DNA from: Mytilus galloprovincialis | Lineage: Eukaryota; Mollusca; Bivalvia; Mytilida; Mytilidae | Reading direction: 5' to 3' | Length of the DNA stretch: 64,000 bases | NCBI RefSeq assembly: GCF_965363235.1 | Contig: NC_134846.1 | Span: forward strand, 64,035,121 to 64,099,120 | Shown: positions 12,401-21,115 of the stretch, piece by piece | Position numbering within the stretch: the stretch's first letter is position 1 | Layout: each line of letters begins with the position of its first letter | Position numbers and translations under genes: made by a program | Notes under the pieces: generated by a model | Seen by the model: the letters and a program-made list of their open reading frames with translations, nothing else | Told to the model about the DNA's origin: nothing | Databases searched by the model: none

Positions 12401-12832
12401 TGATTGTCGTTACTAGGTTTTAATGTATCGAGAAACATCACTCATTGAGATGCCAAGTTATATCCGGAAAGAATAATTTTAAAGGATTGATGACAAGTTA
12501 TAGAAATTCAGGTTGAGACAGAACAACAAATGACTATATTTCGTATTTAATTACCACAAACAAATACACACACAAAAAAAAACAGTGTCAAAATTTTAGT
12601 GAGGCAATTGCCTCACTTGCCTCAATGGTAGTTACGGCCTTGTCAACATGTGTTGTACACAATGAAGTGTAATTCTGTTTGCAGCCCTTATATATTCCAA
12701 GTTTCTTAATATTTTACATTTAATAAGTAAGATATGATCAATATATATTATATATTTTGTTTTTTTAGGTTTCAGTCCCTGAATTTAACTCATGTTCCAG
12801 ACCACAGTATACCAGTCTACCAGTTCAGATGA
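292..12832 (+). CDS. GID4: GID4, substrate receptor of the CTLH/GID E3 ubiquitin ligase (complete, 5 exons)
   Basis: Exons are 292-468, 3498-3665, 3934-4035, 5324-5454 and 12769-12832. The introns are GT-AG and the joined frame encodes 213 residues with a TGA stop. The translation follows vertebrate GID4 closely: GHQKSKGN, then [77 protein letters not shown] and a C-terminal YQFR. GID4 (yeast Gid4/Vid24) is a cytosolic and nuclear beta-barrel that binds N-terminal proline degrons and presents substrates to the CTLH ligase. Human GID4 is about 300 residues; the difference is a low-complexity N-terminus lacking here. Met1 (292) and Met13 (328) are both possible starts; MPV at Met13 matches an internal Met in the human protein. 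Repeats fill introns 1, 3 and 4. Confidence 0.96.
636..1282. repeat. Inverted duplication of a LINE 3' end (arms 636-852 and 1056-1282)
   Basis: The two arms, each over 200 bases, are near-complementary. Shared landmarks are AAGGTTCATCATAACAAA, CAGACTTACCTGTG, TTTTAATGCCT, GCATCCACTAGATAT and GGGCATTTTTTTT. The right arm is the end of the minus-strand LINE fragment beginning near 1195; the left arm is a second copy in the opposite orientation. About 200 bases of loop separate them. The whole would fold into a long hairpin in GID4 intron 1 RNA. Confidence 0.8.
1195..2000 (-). mobile_element. LINE fragment, C-terminal part of reverse transcriptase ORF
   Basis: The minus strand at 1460-1933 reads [20 protein letters not shown], then [20 protein letters not shown] and [18 protein letters not shown]. 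This is the typical thumb and C-terminal region of non-LTR (Jockey/CR1-like) reverse transcriptases. A second block at 1195-1383 gives the usual C-terminal [10 protein letters not shown]. The catalytic FADD region is absent, so the copy is 5'-truncated, and the two blocks lie in different frames, so it is dead. It sits antisense in GID4 intron 1. Confidence 0.82.
2003..2095 (-). repeat. Short interspersed repeat, TCATTGGCACTCATACCAC family (copy 1)
   Basis: The minus strand contains GAGAGTTGTCTCATTGG and ACTCATACCACATC. The same words recur at 4725-4870, 37885-37975, 40780-40930 and 48630-48800. It abuts the 5' end of the LINE fragment. Family assignment is by internal comparison only. The remainder of intron 1 (2100-3360) shows nothing further. 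Confidence 0.55.
3361..3446. repeat. Short tandem repeat, about 21-23 bp x 4
   Basis: Four imperfect copies of a unit containing ACCAAAAATACAACATAAAT lie in tandem in GID4 intron 1, 50-140 bases before the exon 2 acceptor. Confidence 0.8.
3498..3665 (+). CDS. GID4: GID4 exon 2 (residues 60-115)
   Basis: The acceptor TTTTCAG ends at 3497 and the donor GT lies at 3666, both phase 0. The 56 residues run from [13 protein letters not shown] to EVDRKHW. This is the most conserved part of the family and forms the front strands of the barrel. Confidence 0.95.
3934..4035 (+). CDS. GID4: GID4 exon 3 (residues 116-149)
   Basis: The acceptor CAG ends at 3933 and the donor GTAAG begins at 4036, phase 0. 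The 34 residues run from [13 protein letters not shown] to DFVFMRWK and match the vertebrate protein block for block. Intron 2 before it is only 268 bases, the shortest of the gene. Confidence 0.95.
4078..4705 (-). mobile_element. Retroelement 3' tail, copy 1 (same family as 48815-49880)
   Basis: Begins GAGAATGGAAATGGGGAATG and includes AATTCCCGCACC, CAGCTGGCCCC, ACCCTCCCCCTATACC and CTGACATGCCAGCTCCAGAC. At 48815-49451 the same sequence directly follows, in the minus sense, the stop codon of a Penelope-like reverse transcriptase. I therefore read this as the 5'-truncated 3' UTR of that element, inserted antisense in GID4 intron 3. Confidence 0.7.
4725..5010 (-). repeat. Short interspersed repeat (copy 2) and attached tail
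   Basis: GATTGCCAATGTAAGTGAC, CAATTATAGGCAACTGTAC and AACTAGGAGC are degraded counterparts of the TCATTGGCAATCATACCAC family seen at 40780 and 48630, in reverse. The following AACGACAACCACTGAATAAC block is also repeat-like. It lies in GID4 intron 3 directly beside the retroelement tail. Confidence 0.5.
5324..5454 (+). CDS. GID4: GID4 exon 4 (residues 150-192 plus 2 nt)
   Basis: The acceptor TTTTAG ends at 5323 and the donor GTAAGT begins at 5455. The codon for Trp193 is split TG/G across intron 4. The exon carries [20 protein letters not shown] and YYYHRSSEW, the C-terminal barrel strands. Confidence 0.95.
5551..6156. mobile_element. Non-autonomous DNA element, 606 bp, 16-bp TIRs
   Basis: Ends are ATAGTGTTTCCTGCAG and CTGTAGGAAACACTAT, inverted repeats matching at 15 of 16 positions. 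GAT flanks it on both sides (5548-5550 and 6157-6159), suggesting a 3-bp target duplication. No transposase frame is present; the open stretch at 5940-6146 is low-complexity. It lies in GID4 intron 4. The superfamily is not assigned. Confidence 0.75.
6662..8920 (+). mobile_element. TTTATACGACCGC element, copy E1 (about 2.26 kb, full length)
   Basis: Starts TTTTATACGACCGCAAAA and ends with GCGGTCGTATAAA followed by a GCTGCGCCCTGCGGAGC hairpin and ACCTGGTT. Inside, in order: a (CGT)n microsatellite (about 6715-6742); four tandem units of about 160 bp (about 6743-7367), each with GGAAGGTTGGGATTGATTTT; about four units near 127 bp with TTCTTTGATATGC (to about 7890); a block of TTGCACAATATTGTGCAA palindromes (about 7910-8000); and a unique 3' segment. 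No protein is encoded. Related copies lie at 56865-58530, 60120-63465, 60914-63206 and 63466 onward. Confidence 0.85.
8941..9480 (-). mobile_element. Retroelement 3' tail, copy 2
   Basis: Starts GAGAAAGGAAATGGTGAATA and tracks the copies at 4078 and 48815 through AATTCCCGCACC, ACCCTCCCCCTATACC and CTGACATGCCAGCTCCAGAC, then stops near AATATCAGGTACAATC. It keeps the CTTGGGACAGGCGCAAAA segment that the 4078 copy lost. The open frames here translate this repeat and are not genes. Confidence 0.7.
9601..11130. repeat. ATGCCCCCGCCGTATGG element with about 160-bp internal tandem units
   Basis: Opens ATGCCCCCGCCGTATGG and continues as degenerate tandem copies with CTCTAACTTTAGTTTGCC, AAACGTTATGAAACT, ACCACAAAACACAGATCAAG and AGTTATGCCCCT. 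The array is interrupted at 10235-10773 by a separate inverted-repeat element. The architecture (unique ends and internal short-period repeats) resembles the E family but the sequence is unrelated. It lies in GID4 intron 4. Confidence 0.65.
10235..10773. mobile_element. AAAGGAGTAG MITE, copy 1 (539 bp)
   Basis: Perfect 12-bp inverted ends: TCAAAGGAGTAG at 10235-10246 and CTACTCCTTTGA at 10762-10773. Complementary GGCATTAAGGCC and GGGCCTTATT follow inward. It splits a repeat unit of the 9601-11130 array, so it is the younger insertion. A second element with related ends lies at 25792-26381. Confidence 0.8.
11422..12642. mobile_element. CAAGGCCGTAA DNA element, 1.22 kb, 5-bp target duplication
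   Basis: Inverted ends CAAGGCCGTAATTAC (11422 on) and GTAGTTACGGCCTTG (to 12642) are flanked by TCAAC on both sides (11417-11421 and 12643-12647), a clear 5-bp target duplication. The GAGGCAATTGCCTC palindrome lies just inside the right end. No transposase frame is visible. A long hairpin at 11622-11770 lies within it. The right end is about 125 bases upstream of the GID4 exon 5 acceptor. Confidence 0.82.
11622..11770. repeat. Long inverted repeat (about 45-bp arms)
   Basis: The left arm runs through TGCTTTTTTTTGTAAATTCA to AAAGCGTTGACC. The right arm is its imperfect reverse complement, GGTCAACGCTTTTACAACCC to AAAAAAAGCATA. The loop holds its own small stem, GAAGC/GCTTC. It is either a subterminal hairpin of the surrounding element or a foldback element nested in it. 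Confidence 0.75.
12769..12832 (+). CDS. GID4: GID4 exon 5 (C-terminus and stop)
   Basis: A T-rich acceptor ends TTTTTTAG at 12768. The exon opens with the last base of Trp193 and encodes [20 protein letters not shown], then TGA at 12830-12832. It is separated from exon 4 by 7.3 kb of repeat-laden intron. Confidence 0.94.
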
Positions 12833-15800
12833 TAATCTATTAACAAGTTGAAGTTGTTATTTAATTTAATTTATGGTGGACATGGCATGGTAAATGCACA
12901 TGCTAAACATGTTATATGAATATGTTTTGTTAATTTTTGCAAAAAATGTTGAACACTATGAGAAGTGCTAGTGTATGTATATTATTAACATGCAACCTTT
13001 TTACAAAATGTACTTATAATAGATTATTGGTGATCATCTCAGCGAGATTGTTTTTCTCGCTTGAGCCAGGACGGCGAAATCAAGAAAGGCAATCGAGTAG
13101 AGATGAACACTGATAATCTTTTTATCGCAATTTTACCTATGACGACATTGTCAATTTCATGTCAATTTCGTTAGCAACGCCACATGCATGCTTAGTTTCT
13201 AGCGATAATTTTCCATCTCAAGCGAGTAGCATATGAAAATTATCACAAAAAAAGATCAAAGGAAAAATGCACAAAAATAGCGATAATTTGTAATTATCAG
13301 TGTTGTTTCCAGGGGTGAAAAAAAGGATTTGCAGTACACTCTTTTATTGGTGTTCAATTCATAATTTAAATGAAGTAAATTTTTTTGTTGCTGTAGGGAG
13401 AAGACTATATTTGCCAAATTTTGTTTAATTTGGTATTTAATCAGCATTTCAATTACCAAAAGAGACGGCTAAGTGCTGATAAAACTCATTATTTCTTTTT
13501 TTTATTTTTCCAAATGGTTTTGAAACTTGATTAATAGTTCAATTGCATATTAAATTATTAAGATGAACAGTTTTAATCAATTTTTGTACCCTTATAATGC
13601 CAATACAAATGTACATTTTAGACAGATAGTAATTATGGGGACAAAACGATTGTTCTCTAAAGTATGACACTTGTTTCAGTGTGTAGTAAACATTGTAAAA
13701 TGATTCTTTTAGGATGTTAAAGTAGTATGGAAGTATTAACAAAATACAAAAGATTTTTTGTACTTAACCAAAATTCATATTATGCTTTTAATTAAACAAA
13801 AATAAGGTAATGATTTCATGATCTTTTTCAGGCTGTGCACAATTTTCTTCTTTTTTTTAGGCAAAGAAAACACTGTTATGTGACTTAATAAAAGAAAATT
13901 ACATTGTTTTAAAAAATGTCACCGTCAATCGTTTCTTCTTACATTACAAAATAAATGAATATACAGTATATTCTTTTATACTTGGAAAGTTATTTGAGAT
14001 ATCTCCTGAATTATAATTTGAAGCAACCAATAATTATGTATTTGTTTAAATAAAACACTTTTTTTTTGTCAATACAAATCTGCATAGTTCATATTAGGAA
14101 ATGTTGTTTTGTTAGGCAAATCTGTAATCAAGAAGGTCATGGATAGCCTCAGAATTATTTACCGTAATGTTCAGCAAATGTGTTCATTTACACAAAAAAT
14201 GAACTAACATTTATAATCAGGCTATTTATTGATATTTAGAATCATTTACGTGTAACCCACCTACCAGTGTAGACAAAAACCATTTTCAAGGTCAGCAAAT
14301 TCATATATTTTGTTTTCTGTAGAATAGAATGTGAGAAATATATCTCTGATTTGTAGAGAAAAAGAAAATTATGGAAGCTTTCAAGCTTTCTTTATATTCA
14401 TCTTTTGTGAACAAATAGGTTTGATGCAGGTTGAAACTTGGTCAATAATCAATAACTGAATATCTTAAGTCAGTTCAAAATTATGTTGATTTTGTAGTAA
14501 GATATAGGCAACTTACCATGGCTTGTGGTTAGATTTTGTCTATACTATGGCCCTGAAAAATTTAACAACATGGCTAAGATAAAATATTTTACTGTTTTTT
14601 GGGGGTTTTTTTATTTACCACAAATTTGTTTTATCTAAATTGCAAAAAATATAATGGCACACATTAAAACATTAAGCTCCTGCCTGATATTATTCTTATT
14701 AGACCAAAAAATACTGAAGATAAATTATCAATCACGTTGATATTAAAGGACATAAACAATCTTTAACTCCATGTTTAGAAAAGAAAATTTGCATATAAAA
14801 AAATTATAATAAAGGAATCAGAGGTCGATGTACTTATTAGGATTGTTTTACACTGAAGCACAAGCATTGATTTTTTGAGTAGAGTACACAGATTAAAAGA
14901 TCTATAGATGATGTAAGATGAAGTTATCAATTATTCACAAATATTAAGTGTATTACTTGTCAGATATTGTTACACAGAATACTGATTAGCTGCAAGACAA
15001 ATAATTATAACATAGTTATAATAGATCTTCAGTGAAATTCAATAATTCCTCTTTAACTTAAGTGTTGTTTTATTATTTTCTTTCATGGTAATATCTGATT
15101 TTTGTTCACATTTTTTTTGCAAATTTTTCTATTTTTTTTTTTAAATTTCGATTTAAGTTAGGAAAATTGTCGATAAAGATTGCATATTTAGTGTCAGTGA
15201 TCTTAATACTCTGCTTTCTTTTGTAATTCATAGTTTTTTTTATTCGTATGTATATATACTATGAGATTGTGACTACTATGTAGTATAAGTCTAATGTCAT
15301 ACATTACGATCTTGGAAATGAATGAAAATTAGACAATTAATGGACTACAATAAGGGATTTAACAGATACATACATAAATAATGAATGATGATACAATTTA
15401 TGGAAACCATTAGTATTTAACAGTAATTAGAGTCTTGATATTATGCTATATTTATATTGGTAAAATATTGTCATAAAGCATTACTAAACTATGCTCATTC
15501 TCCCCTTGAGAAATATAATCAACAAGTTTCGAAAACGCTTCATATCCACAAAGTATACTTTTATTTTTCTATATTTCAAAATTGATGATTGATAGGCAAA
15601 TAAGAAGGGCTTTATTGATGTACATAAGAGGAGTTCAGCTTTAATATTTAAAATCTGGGACTAATATATAAAATATTGGTTCCAGATCAAATCAGCACTG
15701 TATTTTAATGTATTATACGTGTCTGTTCATACTTAATGTCAGAAACCAAGTTATGTACTCTCTTCCTAATACGGCTCTCTTACAGAGGCCAACCAACCGA

Positions 15801-16150
15801 CTAGGATAAGCTAGAAATTTATAACCTGATTTTAAATTTAGACCACTGTCGTTTTGTCAAAAAAATAGAAAAATATTATAATACAATGCTGACTGGTAAT
15901 TTTGTTGGTCTGTAACCCTACTTGAAGATATATGTACTGTTAATCAGTAAACAAAATTCTTACTTTTACCTTCTTTTAGAATTTTATTTACTATTGTAAA
16001 AATGAAACCTTTCTATTTCCTTAGATTTTGTTATTTTATGAATTAAATTCATTGTTGCATTTTTTATCATTTTATGTATAAATTTACGTTAAAGTAATGT
16101 AATCATTAAACATGACATTTGTTATATGTAATAAAAAAAGAAGTAATCTT
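12833..16150 (+). other. GID4 3' UTR and downstream region
   Basis: The length of the 3' UTR is unknown. AATAAA occurs at 13887-13892 (about 1.05 kb UTR) and at 16130-16135 (about 3.3 kb UTR). From about 14075 the sequence also forms the start of duplication unit A and is repeated at 25458-28110. No open frame of note lies here. A short stem-forming element sits at 13021-13121. Confidence 0.4.
13021..13121. repeat. Inverted repeat in GID4 3' region (about 30-bp arms)
   Basis: GATTATTGGTGATCATCTC with GCGAGATTG pairs imperfectly with CAATCGAG and GATGAACACTGATAATC. Further stem-forming words (GCGATAATTTTC, GAAAATTATC) follow to about 13310. If the GID4 3' UTR runs this far, the hairpin would be in the mature mRNA. 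It is probably a degraded short element. Confidence 0.5.
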
Positions 16151-16465
16151 GTACTTTTTTTATTTTCTTGAAAATCAAGGAACCCTACAATCATAACAAT
16201 AAAGTAGGGAAATACCACATTTAAACATATAAAATTTGTCACAGAAAGCTTGATACAGGGATAGTCATCTGGAGGTGGTGTTAACTTACTTCTTTAAAGT
16301 TTTATATTTTAGAAGATTGAAGAACTGGATGCTTTATACTTTGTATATAGTAGCCTTATGATACAACGTTTCTGTCTGCCATGTGTCAATTGTCCTTGAC
16401 CTCATTTTCATGGATTAGTGACTACTTGTAAAAAAGATAAAAAATTTTGTAAATTTCTTTCTTAT

Positions 16466-16681
16466 TACTGTGGATTCATTATTATTAAATGGATACCAAT
16501 TTTTGAACGTTTCATGGGTACAAGTCAACCACAAATTTTGATGTTCAATGAGATACAAATTTCTATAAAGTTGTAGTTAGACTTTGGCATAACCACGAAA
16601 TCACATATTCCATAAATGCAAGGTTTCCGCAATCCACAAAAATTGGTACATGTACCCACGAAAATTGATGAATCCACAGTA
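16466..16681. mobile_element. Tc1/mariner-like MITE, TACTGTGGATTCAT ends (copy 1, 216 bp)
   Basis: Ends TACTGTGGATTCATTA and TGATGAATCCACAGTA are inverted repeats, with TA at both edges as in TA-targeting elements. Internal words GGATACCAA, CAACCACAAATTTT, ACTTTGGCATAACCACGAAA and AATCCACAAAAATTGGTAC recur in copy 2 at 53859-54089. It has no coding capacity. Confidence 0.85.
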
Positions 16682-16990
16682 TGTGTTTTAGGATTACTAT
16701 ATTTAGTATGTGTGTTCCTTGCAAGGTTCTCATGCGTTTTAGACAGTTTTCATTTGACCTAGACCTGATTTCATGTATCAGTTAAAAAGGTTAAAATTTC
16801 CAGGTCAAGTCCATATATCAGATACTATAAGCAATAGGTCTACTTTATTTGGTGTATGGAAAGATTGAAAGGTGTACTGGTACATATCTAACTGGCAGGT
16901 GTCATCTGACCTTGACCTCATTTCATGGCTCAGTGGTCAGGCTTAAGTTTTTGAGTTTGGTCTTTATTTTTGTAATACTATATGCAATAG

Positions 16991-17025
16991 CAAGGATTTG
17001 TATAGTGCCACTATACAAATCCTTG
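16991..17025. repeat. Near-perfect 35-bp palindrome, 17-bp arms, 1-nt loop
   Basis: CAAGGATTTGTATAGTG (16991-17007), one C, then its exact reverse complement (17009-17025). The same 16-base arm, CAAGGATTTGTATAGT, forms a longer palindrome at 47959-48007, so this is a repeated mini-palindrome and not a chance hairpin. Confidence 0.85.
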
Positions 17026-17495
17026 GTAATAGGTGTGTGGAAATATTTTCACTCAGTCTCACAGGTTTTATTTGAACTTGGTCTCATTTTCACGGTTCAT
17101 TGCTCGGTGTAAAGTTTTTGTGTTTTAGTTTGTTTTTCTTCAACTTTAACCAATAGGTCAACTATATTTGTTGTATGGAAGAATTGTAAGATGTATATGT
17201 CTTTCTTGCAGGTTTCATTTGAACTTGAACCCATTTTCATGGTTCATTGGACAATGTTAAGTTTGCATAGTTAAGATTGTTTCTTAGATAATATAAGCAA
17301 CAGGTCAGCTATATTCGTTGTATTGAATGATTGTAAGGTGTACTTCTCGTTTGATTTATTCGACCTTGATCTCATTTTCTTGGATCATGTTAAATTTATG
17401 TGATACTTGTAGTAAAGCTTTATCTATGTATTAAGGACTATCAACATAGAATCAATGGTTAGTAAAGAAAGCGATACATTTCAGCTTGTGCATTT

Positions 17496-17810
17496 TTGTT
17501 TATAAAGTTATATAGTCATTATATTTATCGCCTGTGTTTATTGTGCATACATTCATCAGAGAAATTTCTGTGTTTTCAGCACAAAAGTCCACATATTACA
17601 AAAAACAATAAAACATATAAGTTAACCAATTCCGAGGTTTCCATTGTTGAACAGGTGCGTGACAACTCGATTGTTTCTTTGAAACCTCAACCCTTTCCCT
17701 GGAAAGCAAGACATTGTGTTTCAGGATCAACACATTTCATTTTGGCAGTGTATGTCTTTCAATGCAAAATTATACAAAATTGTAACAACACTGTCCCAAA
17801 GCGCTGAGTA
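17496..17810. other. Conserved block between units A and B, non-coding
   Basis: Matches 30290-30500 in unit B through AGTTAACCAAT, CCGAGGTTTCC, AACCTCAACCCTTTCC and TTCATTTTGGCA. The 103-residue open frame in A is broken in B and has repeat-like composition. I do not regard it as a gene. Confidence 0.5.
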
Positions 17811-18299
17811 TCGGTTAAATGTTACAGATATATGTAAACTAGCTGGAAAAAAGTCTTTTAGCTAATGATATATATAGGTTTTCATATTTCTAAAACTTGT
17901 TGGGCTCATCAACTTTCGTATATTGACCCTTATTAAGGTGAAACATATTCATGCGAAATGTGTTTTTATTCAGAAAACTTCTACTTGAATAAAAGTGTCA
18001 GATCTAAAGGCCATCAATCTTTAAAAAAAAAAACGAATGTGGTTAATGGAGAAACGATCTTAATACACACTAAAAGGTTCCCTAGGGAATAATTAAGAAT
18101 CATTAGTCGAAGAAAGGCGTTAAATACCATGACTAAAAAAAAGACGAAAACAACATCCTCGGGAAAGGTACACAAAACAATACACAAAAAAAAAAAAGAA
18201 AAGTCGCCAACATATAACAAACATTTGTAGTTTACCACAGTGCAATTTTAATGTTATAATACCCAGAATTTAAAAAGAATAACATTTGCCTGAAAAGGT

Positions 18300-19065
18300 G
18301 CTAATGAATACAAACCTAACAGGCAATATTTATAAATTATATCTTTATTCTCAGTATTTAAACCATCAATTTGACAAGGTGTAGAGAAATACACACATGT
18401 ACGTTATTTACAATGTATACAACATTTAATAAATACATTTAGTACAAGACATTTTACAAAAAATAACAGTAGTGGCTTCACACTAGATTAAGCTTGGAAA
18501 GGTGTTTGGATGTGCATGCGTGACATGTTTCTTCAGATCATAAAGCATCTCAACTAGCAAGACGTTATTTTCTTCAACAAGTACTACAAAGTTAATAACC
18601 CTCAAGATATTGGTGCCGTGACGAAAACCACAACTAGAGATGAGTTCGAAACTCAAAACAGTACGAGCCGCACATCGACGAGCAGTAATAAAGATACTGA
18701 AAAAAGGAGACCAGACAGAAGAACCGCAACAAGATGTTGTCAACCTCAGATCCATGATGGAGCCTATCAAAACCAAGCAGAAGACATTGTCCGACCTCAA
18801 TGAGAAGATTCTAGAATCTATTGAAGAAGAAGAAGAACTCGACGAAAAAATTGAAGAAGTTGACAGATACGAGTTAGAGATTCAAATTGGAATAACGAAA
18901 ATTGAGAAGTTCATCAAAGAAGTAAGTCAGTCTAAAAATCAATCAGCTCTTAACTCTAATGCATCAGATTGTATATGCAATAACCCCAGCGTGCAAGAAC
19001 ATTCTAACCAGATAATTTTCAACTCAGAGCAAACAAGCCTTAGTCTTTATATTATTTGGTTTGGT
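18300..19065 (+). mobile_element. BEL/Pao-like LTR retroelement fossil (leader and start of Gag region)
   Basis: A primer-binding-site-like TGGTGCCGTGACG (18611-18623) is followed by a coding start whose early residues, SSKLKTVRAAHRRAV, and the charged coiled-coil stretch after them resemble BEL/Pao polyprotein N-termini. The rest of the element is missing and the copy is broken. An LTR should lie to the left, but a matching partner is not visible. It lies in duplication unit A and is absent from unit B, so it arrived after the duplication or was lost from B. Family call is by resemblance only. Confidence 0.5.
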
Positions 19066-19069
19066 ATAA

Positions 19070-19700
19070 CTATATTTTTGTATCTAATTGTTCCACTCCT
19101 GTTAAAAAAAAATGACATTCCAAAACAAAGTGATATTCATCCACGAATAGTACAGTTTCTTTTTTGTCTTCTAATATTATACGATCTACTAGCTTCAATA
19201 GGTTACCTATGATTTTTCTTTCTAAATCTGCAAAAAGATTTTTGTTACCTAAAATATCTAAATAAACTTCCGAACTAAAATCTTTGAATACTTTGTAATT
19301 TACAGCTTTTGGTGATTCTTCTGATATGAATAGATTGATCTTAAATGTTTCTAGAGGATATCTTCCAAGTTCGCAATATATCATATCCGATGGTGCAGAA
19401 GATTTTAAATGCAGAAGCAATTTGCAAAATTCAAGGTGGACTTTTTCTATTATTTCGTTATTGCTGAATCCCAATACTGTGAGTGAAATATGCGTTATCA
19501 TTTAATCAAATAATTCGAGTTGCGTTTAATTGCAAGGCCGTGGTTTCTGCCTAATTTTAGAACCTCAAAGAAACCCTTAGTAGCCTTATTGGCTACGGAC
19601 TGCTTCGCTCTCTTAAAATTCTCATTCCTCTCCAAATAGATCTCTAGATAATTAAAACTTTTCACTATTTCTAATACTATTCCGTTCAAGCTAAAATTAA
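19070..19700 (-). mobile_element. LINE fragment, C-terminal reverse transcriptase region
   Basis: The minus strand reads IVKSFNYLEIYLERNENF and KRAKQSVANKATKGFFEVLK (19498-19689), then VHLEFCKLLLHLKSSAPSDM and IYCELGRYPLETFKI (19070-19501). This is the familiar post-catalytic region of a non-LTR reverse transcriptase (compare YGELGRYPL). The two pieces lie in different frames and the catalytic core is missing. It is abutted head-on by the BEL-like fossil, and the open frame crossing the boundary at about 19065 is a chimera of the two. Confidence 0.72.
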
Positions 19701-21002
19701 AGTTCCTTGGAAGAGTTCCTTTAAAAAAAACATGATTTTACTTTCTACGTTCAAACTAGTACTAGTGTAATAACACCTATAAAAAAAATACAGATCTGCA
19801 ACTAAAACAGACACTTTTTGTCACCAGTGTGTTATATTTCATTGCTGTATATTACACGAAACCTCTTCACCTCAAAGGTAAGATTTCACAATTTTAAAAT
19901 TCCTCTTTCTAAATCAACAATATTATACATCTTCAGATAAAGTAACGATGACAACTGTCGCAATAATAAGAGTTTGAACATGCTATTGTGCTGCTTAGAT
20001 TAGTTAATTCTGTTTGTACATGCTATATTGTTACTAAAGTCAATGATATAAAGCTATACAATAAATACTTCACTTTTTCTCTTGTGAATTCATATCTTCG
20101 TGATCTCAAACAGACCTCCACCTATTAAATAAGCTTTATTTAGAGTCGGCATGTAGTATACAAACAAGGATATAACATAAGCTCTAATGAACTTTTAACT
20201 GACATGACCTATGGAATACACATTGAAGTGTCCTAACGATTGGTTAGGATAAAGATTTTAGTTTAATTGTTAATCATACTTAGATACTATATAATATGTA
20301 AGAATTTATATATTGATGTTCGATATAAAGATACTGATCTAAAGTACGCAGCTCTGATGTCAAATAGACAGGTGAGGTATAATAATTAACAATCAGACGT
20401 TTTACTTAATATCTACTCTGCACAATCAATGGTCACGAAGCATTATTCTGTAGTGACACTATGGTGAAATATGAGAAGTATTTCCATGAAGCCTTTAAGG
20501 AATTGATTTGATAATGGAATATACCATATTCATTCTATAAATGCAAGTTTATAGCTTTATGTTTGGCAGCGATAATAGTTTATGACAATCAAATGATTTA
20601 TTTAACGTGTTTAATCCAGTAAAATTCCGTGTCCGTTGCTCGATTCCTTAAATACGATTATGTTGGTGCTCTTTTGCTAGTTACAAGAAAGTTTTTTTTT
20701 CTAAAAAAAAAAATGTCCCATGAAAATTGAGATTTTAGTGCTAAAACCATAACTTAACGTTGCAGCATGTTCATGTTTTGAATAGGGAACATTGACCATG
20801 TCTTTCAGTTATGTCTGAATGTGTTTTGTCCTTCAGCAATAAATCGGACCTTAAATGCCGACCGGCATGAAGAGGATAGGTGAGGTGAGGTGATGAACAG
20901 AAAAGATGTAAAACAATTGACACATTCTTTTAAACTTATTCACAACATTTCTAGAATCCTGGCAATTGACAGTTTGCGACACACATTGTATCGACACTTG
21001 CT

Positions 21003-21115
21003 GTTCTATTATTTGTCTGTTTGTCTTTTTATTTTTTAGCCATGTCATTGTCAGTTTATTTTTAATCTATGAGTTTGACTGACCCTCTGGTATCTGTCCC
21101 CTTTTTTTTTTGACT
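21003..21115 (+). mobile_element. Penelope-like element 3' end, short fragment
   Basis: TATTATTTGTCTGTTTGTCT, TTTAGCCATGTCATTGTCAG and ATCTATGAGTTTGACTGACC match the 3' tails at 24709-24875 and 34620-34745. It is severely truncated. Flanking sequence (20100-21000) is ordinary unit A DNA with no gene. Confidence 0.6.

Larger units (their letters stand above)
16360..17400 (+). repeat. Degenerate tandem repeat, about 150-165 bp units, GACCTTGACCTCATTTTCATGG
   Basis: About six loosely spaced units each carry a version of ACCTTGACCTCATTTTCATG followed by GGTTCATTG and a GCAATAGGTCAACTATATTTG-like stretch. A MITE (16466-16681) and a short palindrome (16991-17025) interrupt the array. The same family occurs in reverse at 24880-25060 and 35440-36330. 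The open frame at 16849-17112 is a by-product. Confidence 0.7.

Noticed and set aside
18640-19212. 190-residue open frame with a coiled coil and two hydrophobic segments
   Set aside because: Its first part resembles a BEL/Pao-like Gag start and its last part is the antisense of a LINE fragment. It is a chance chimera across two dead elements, not a host membrane protein.
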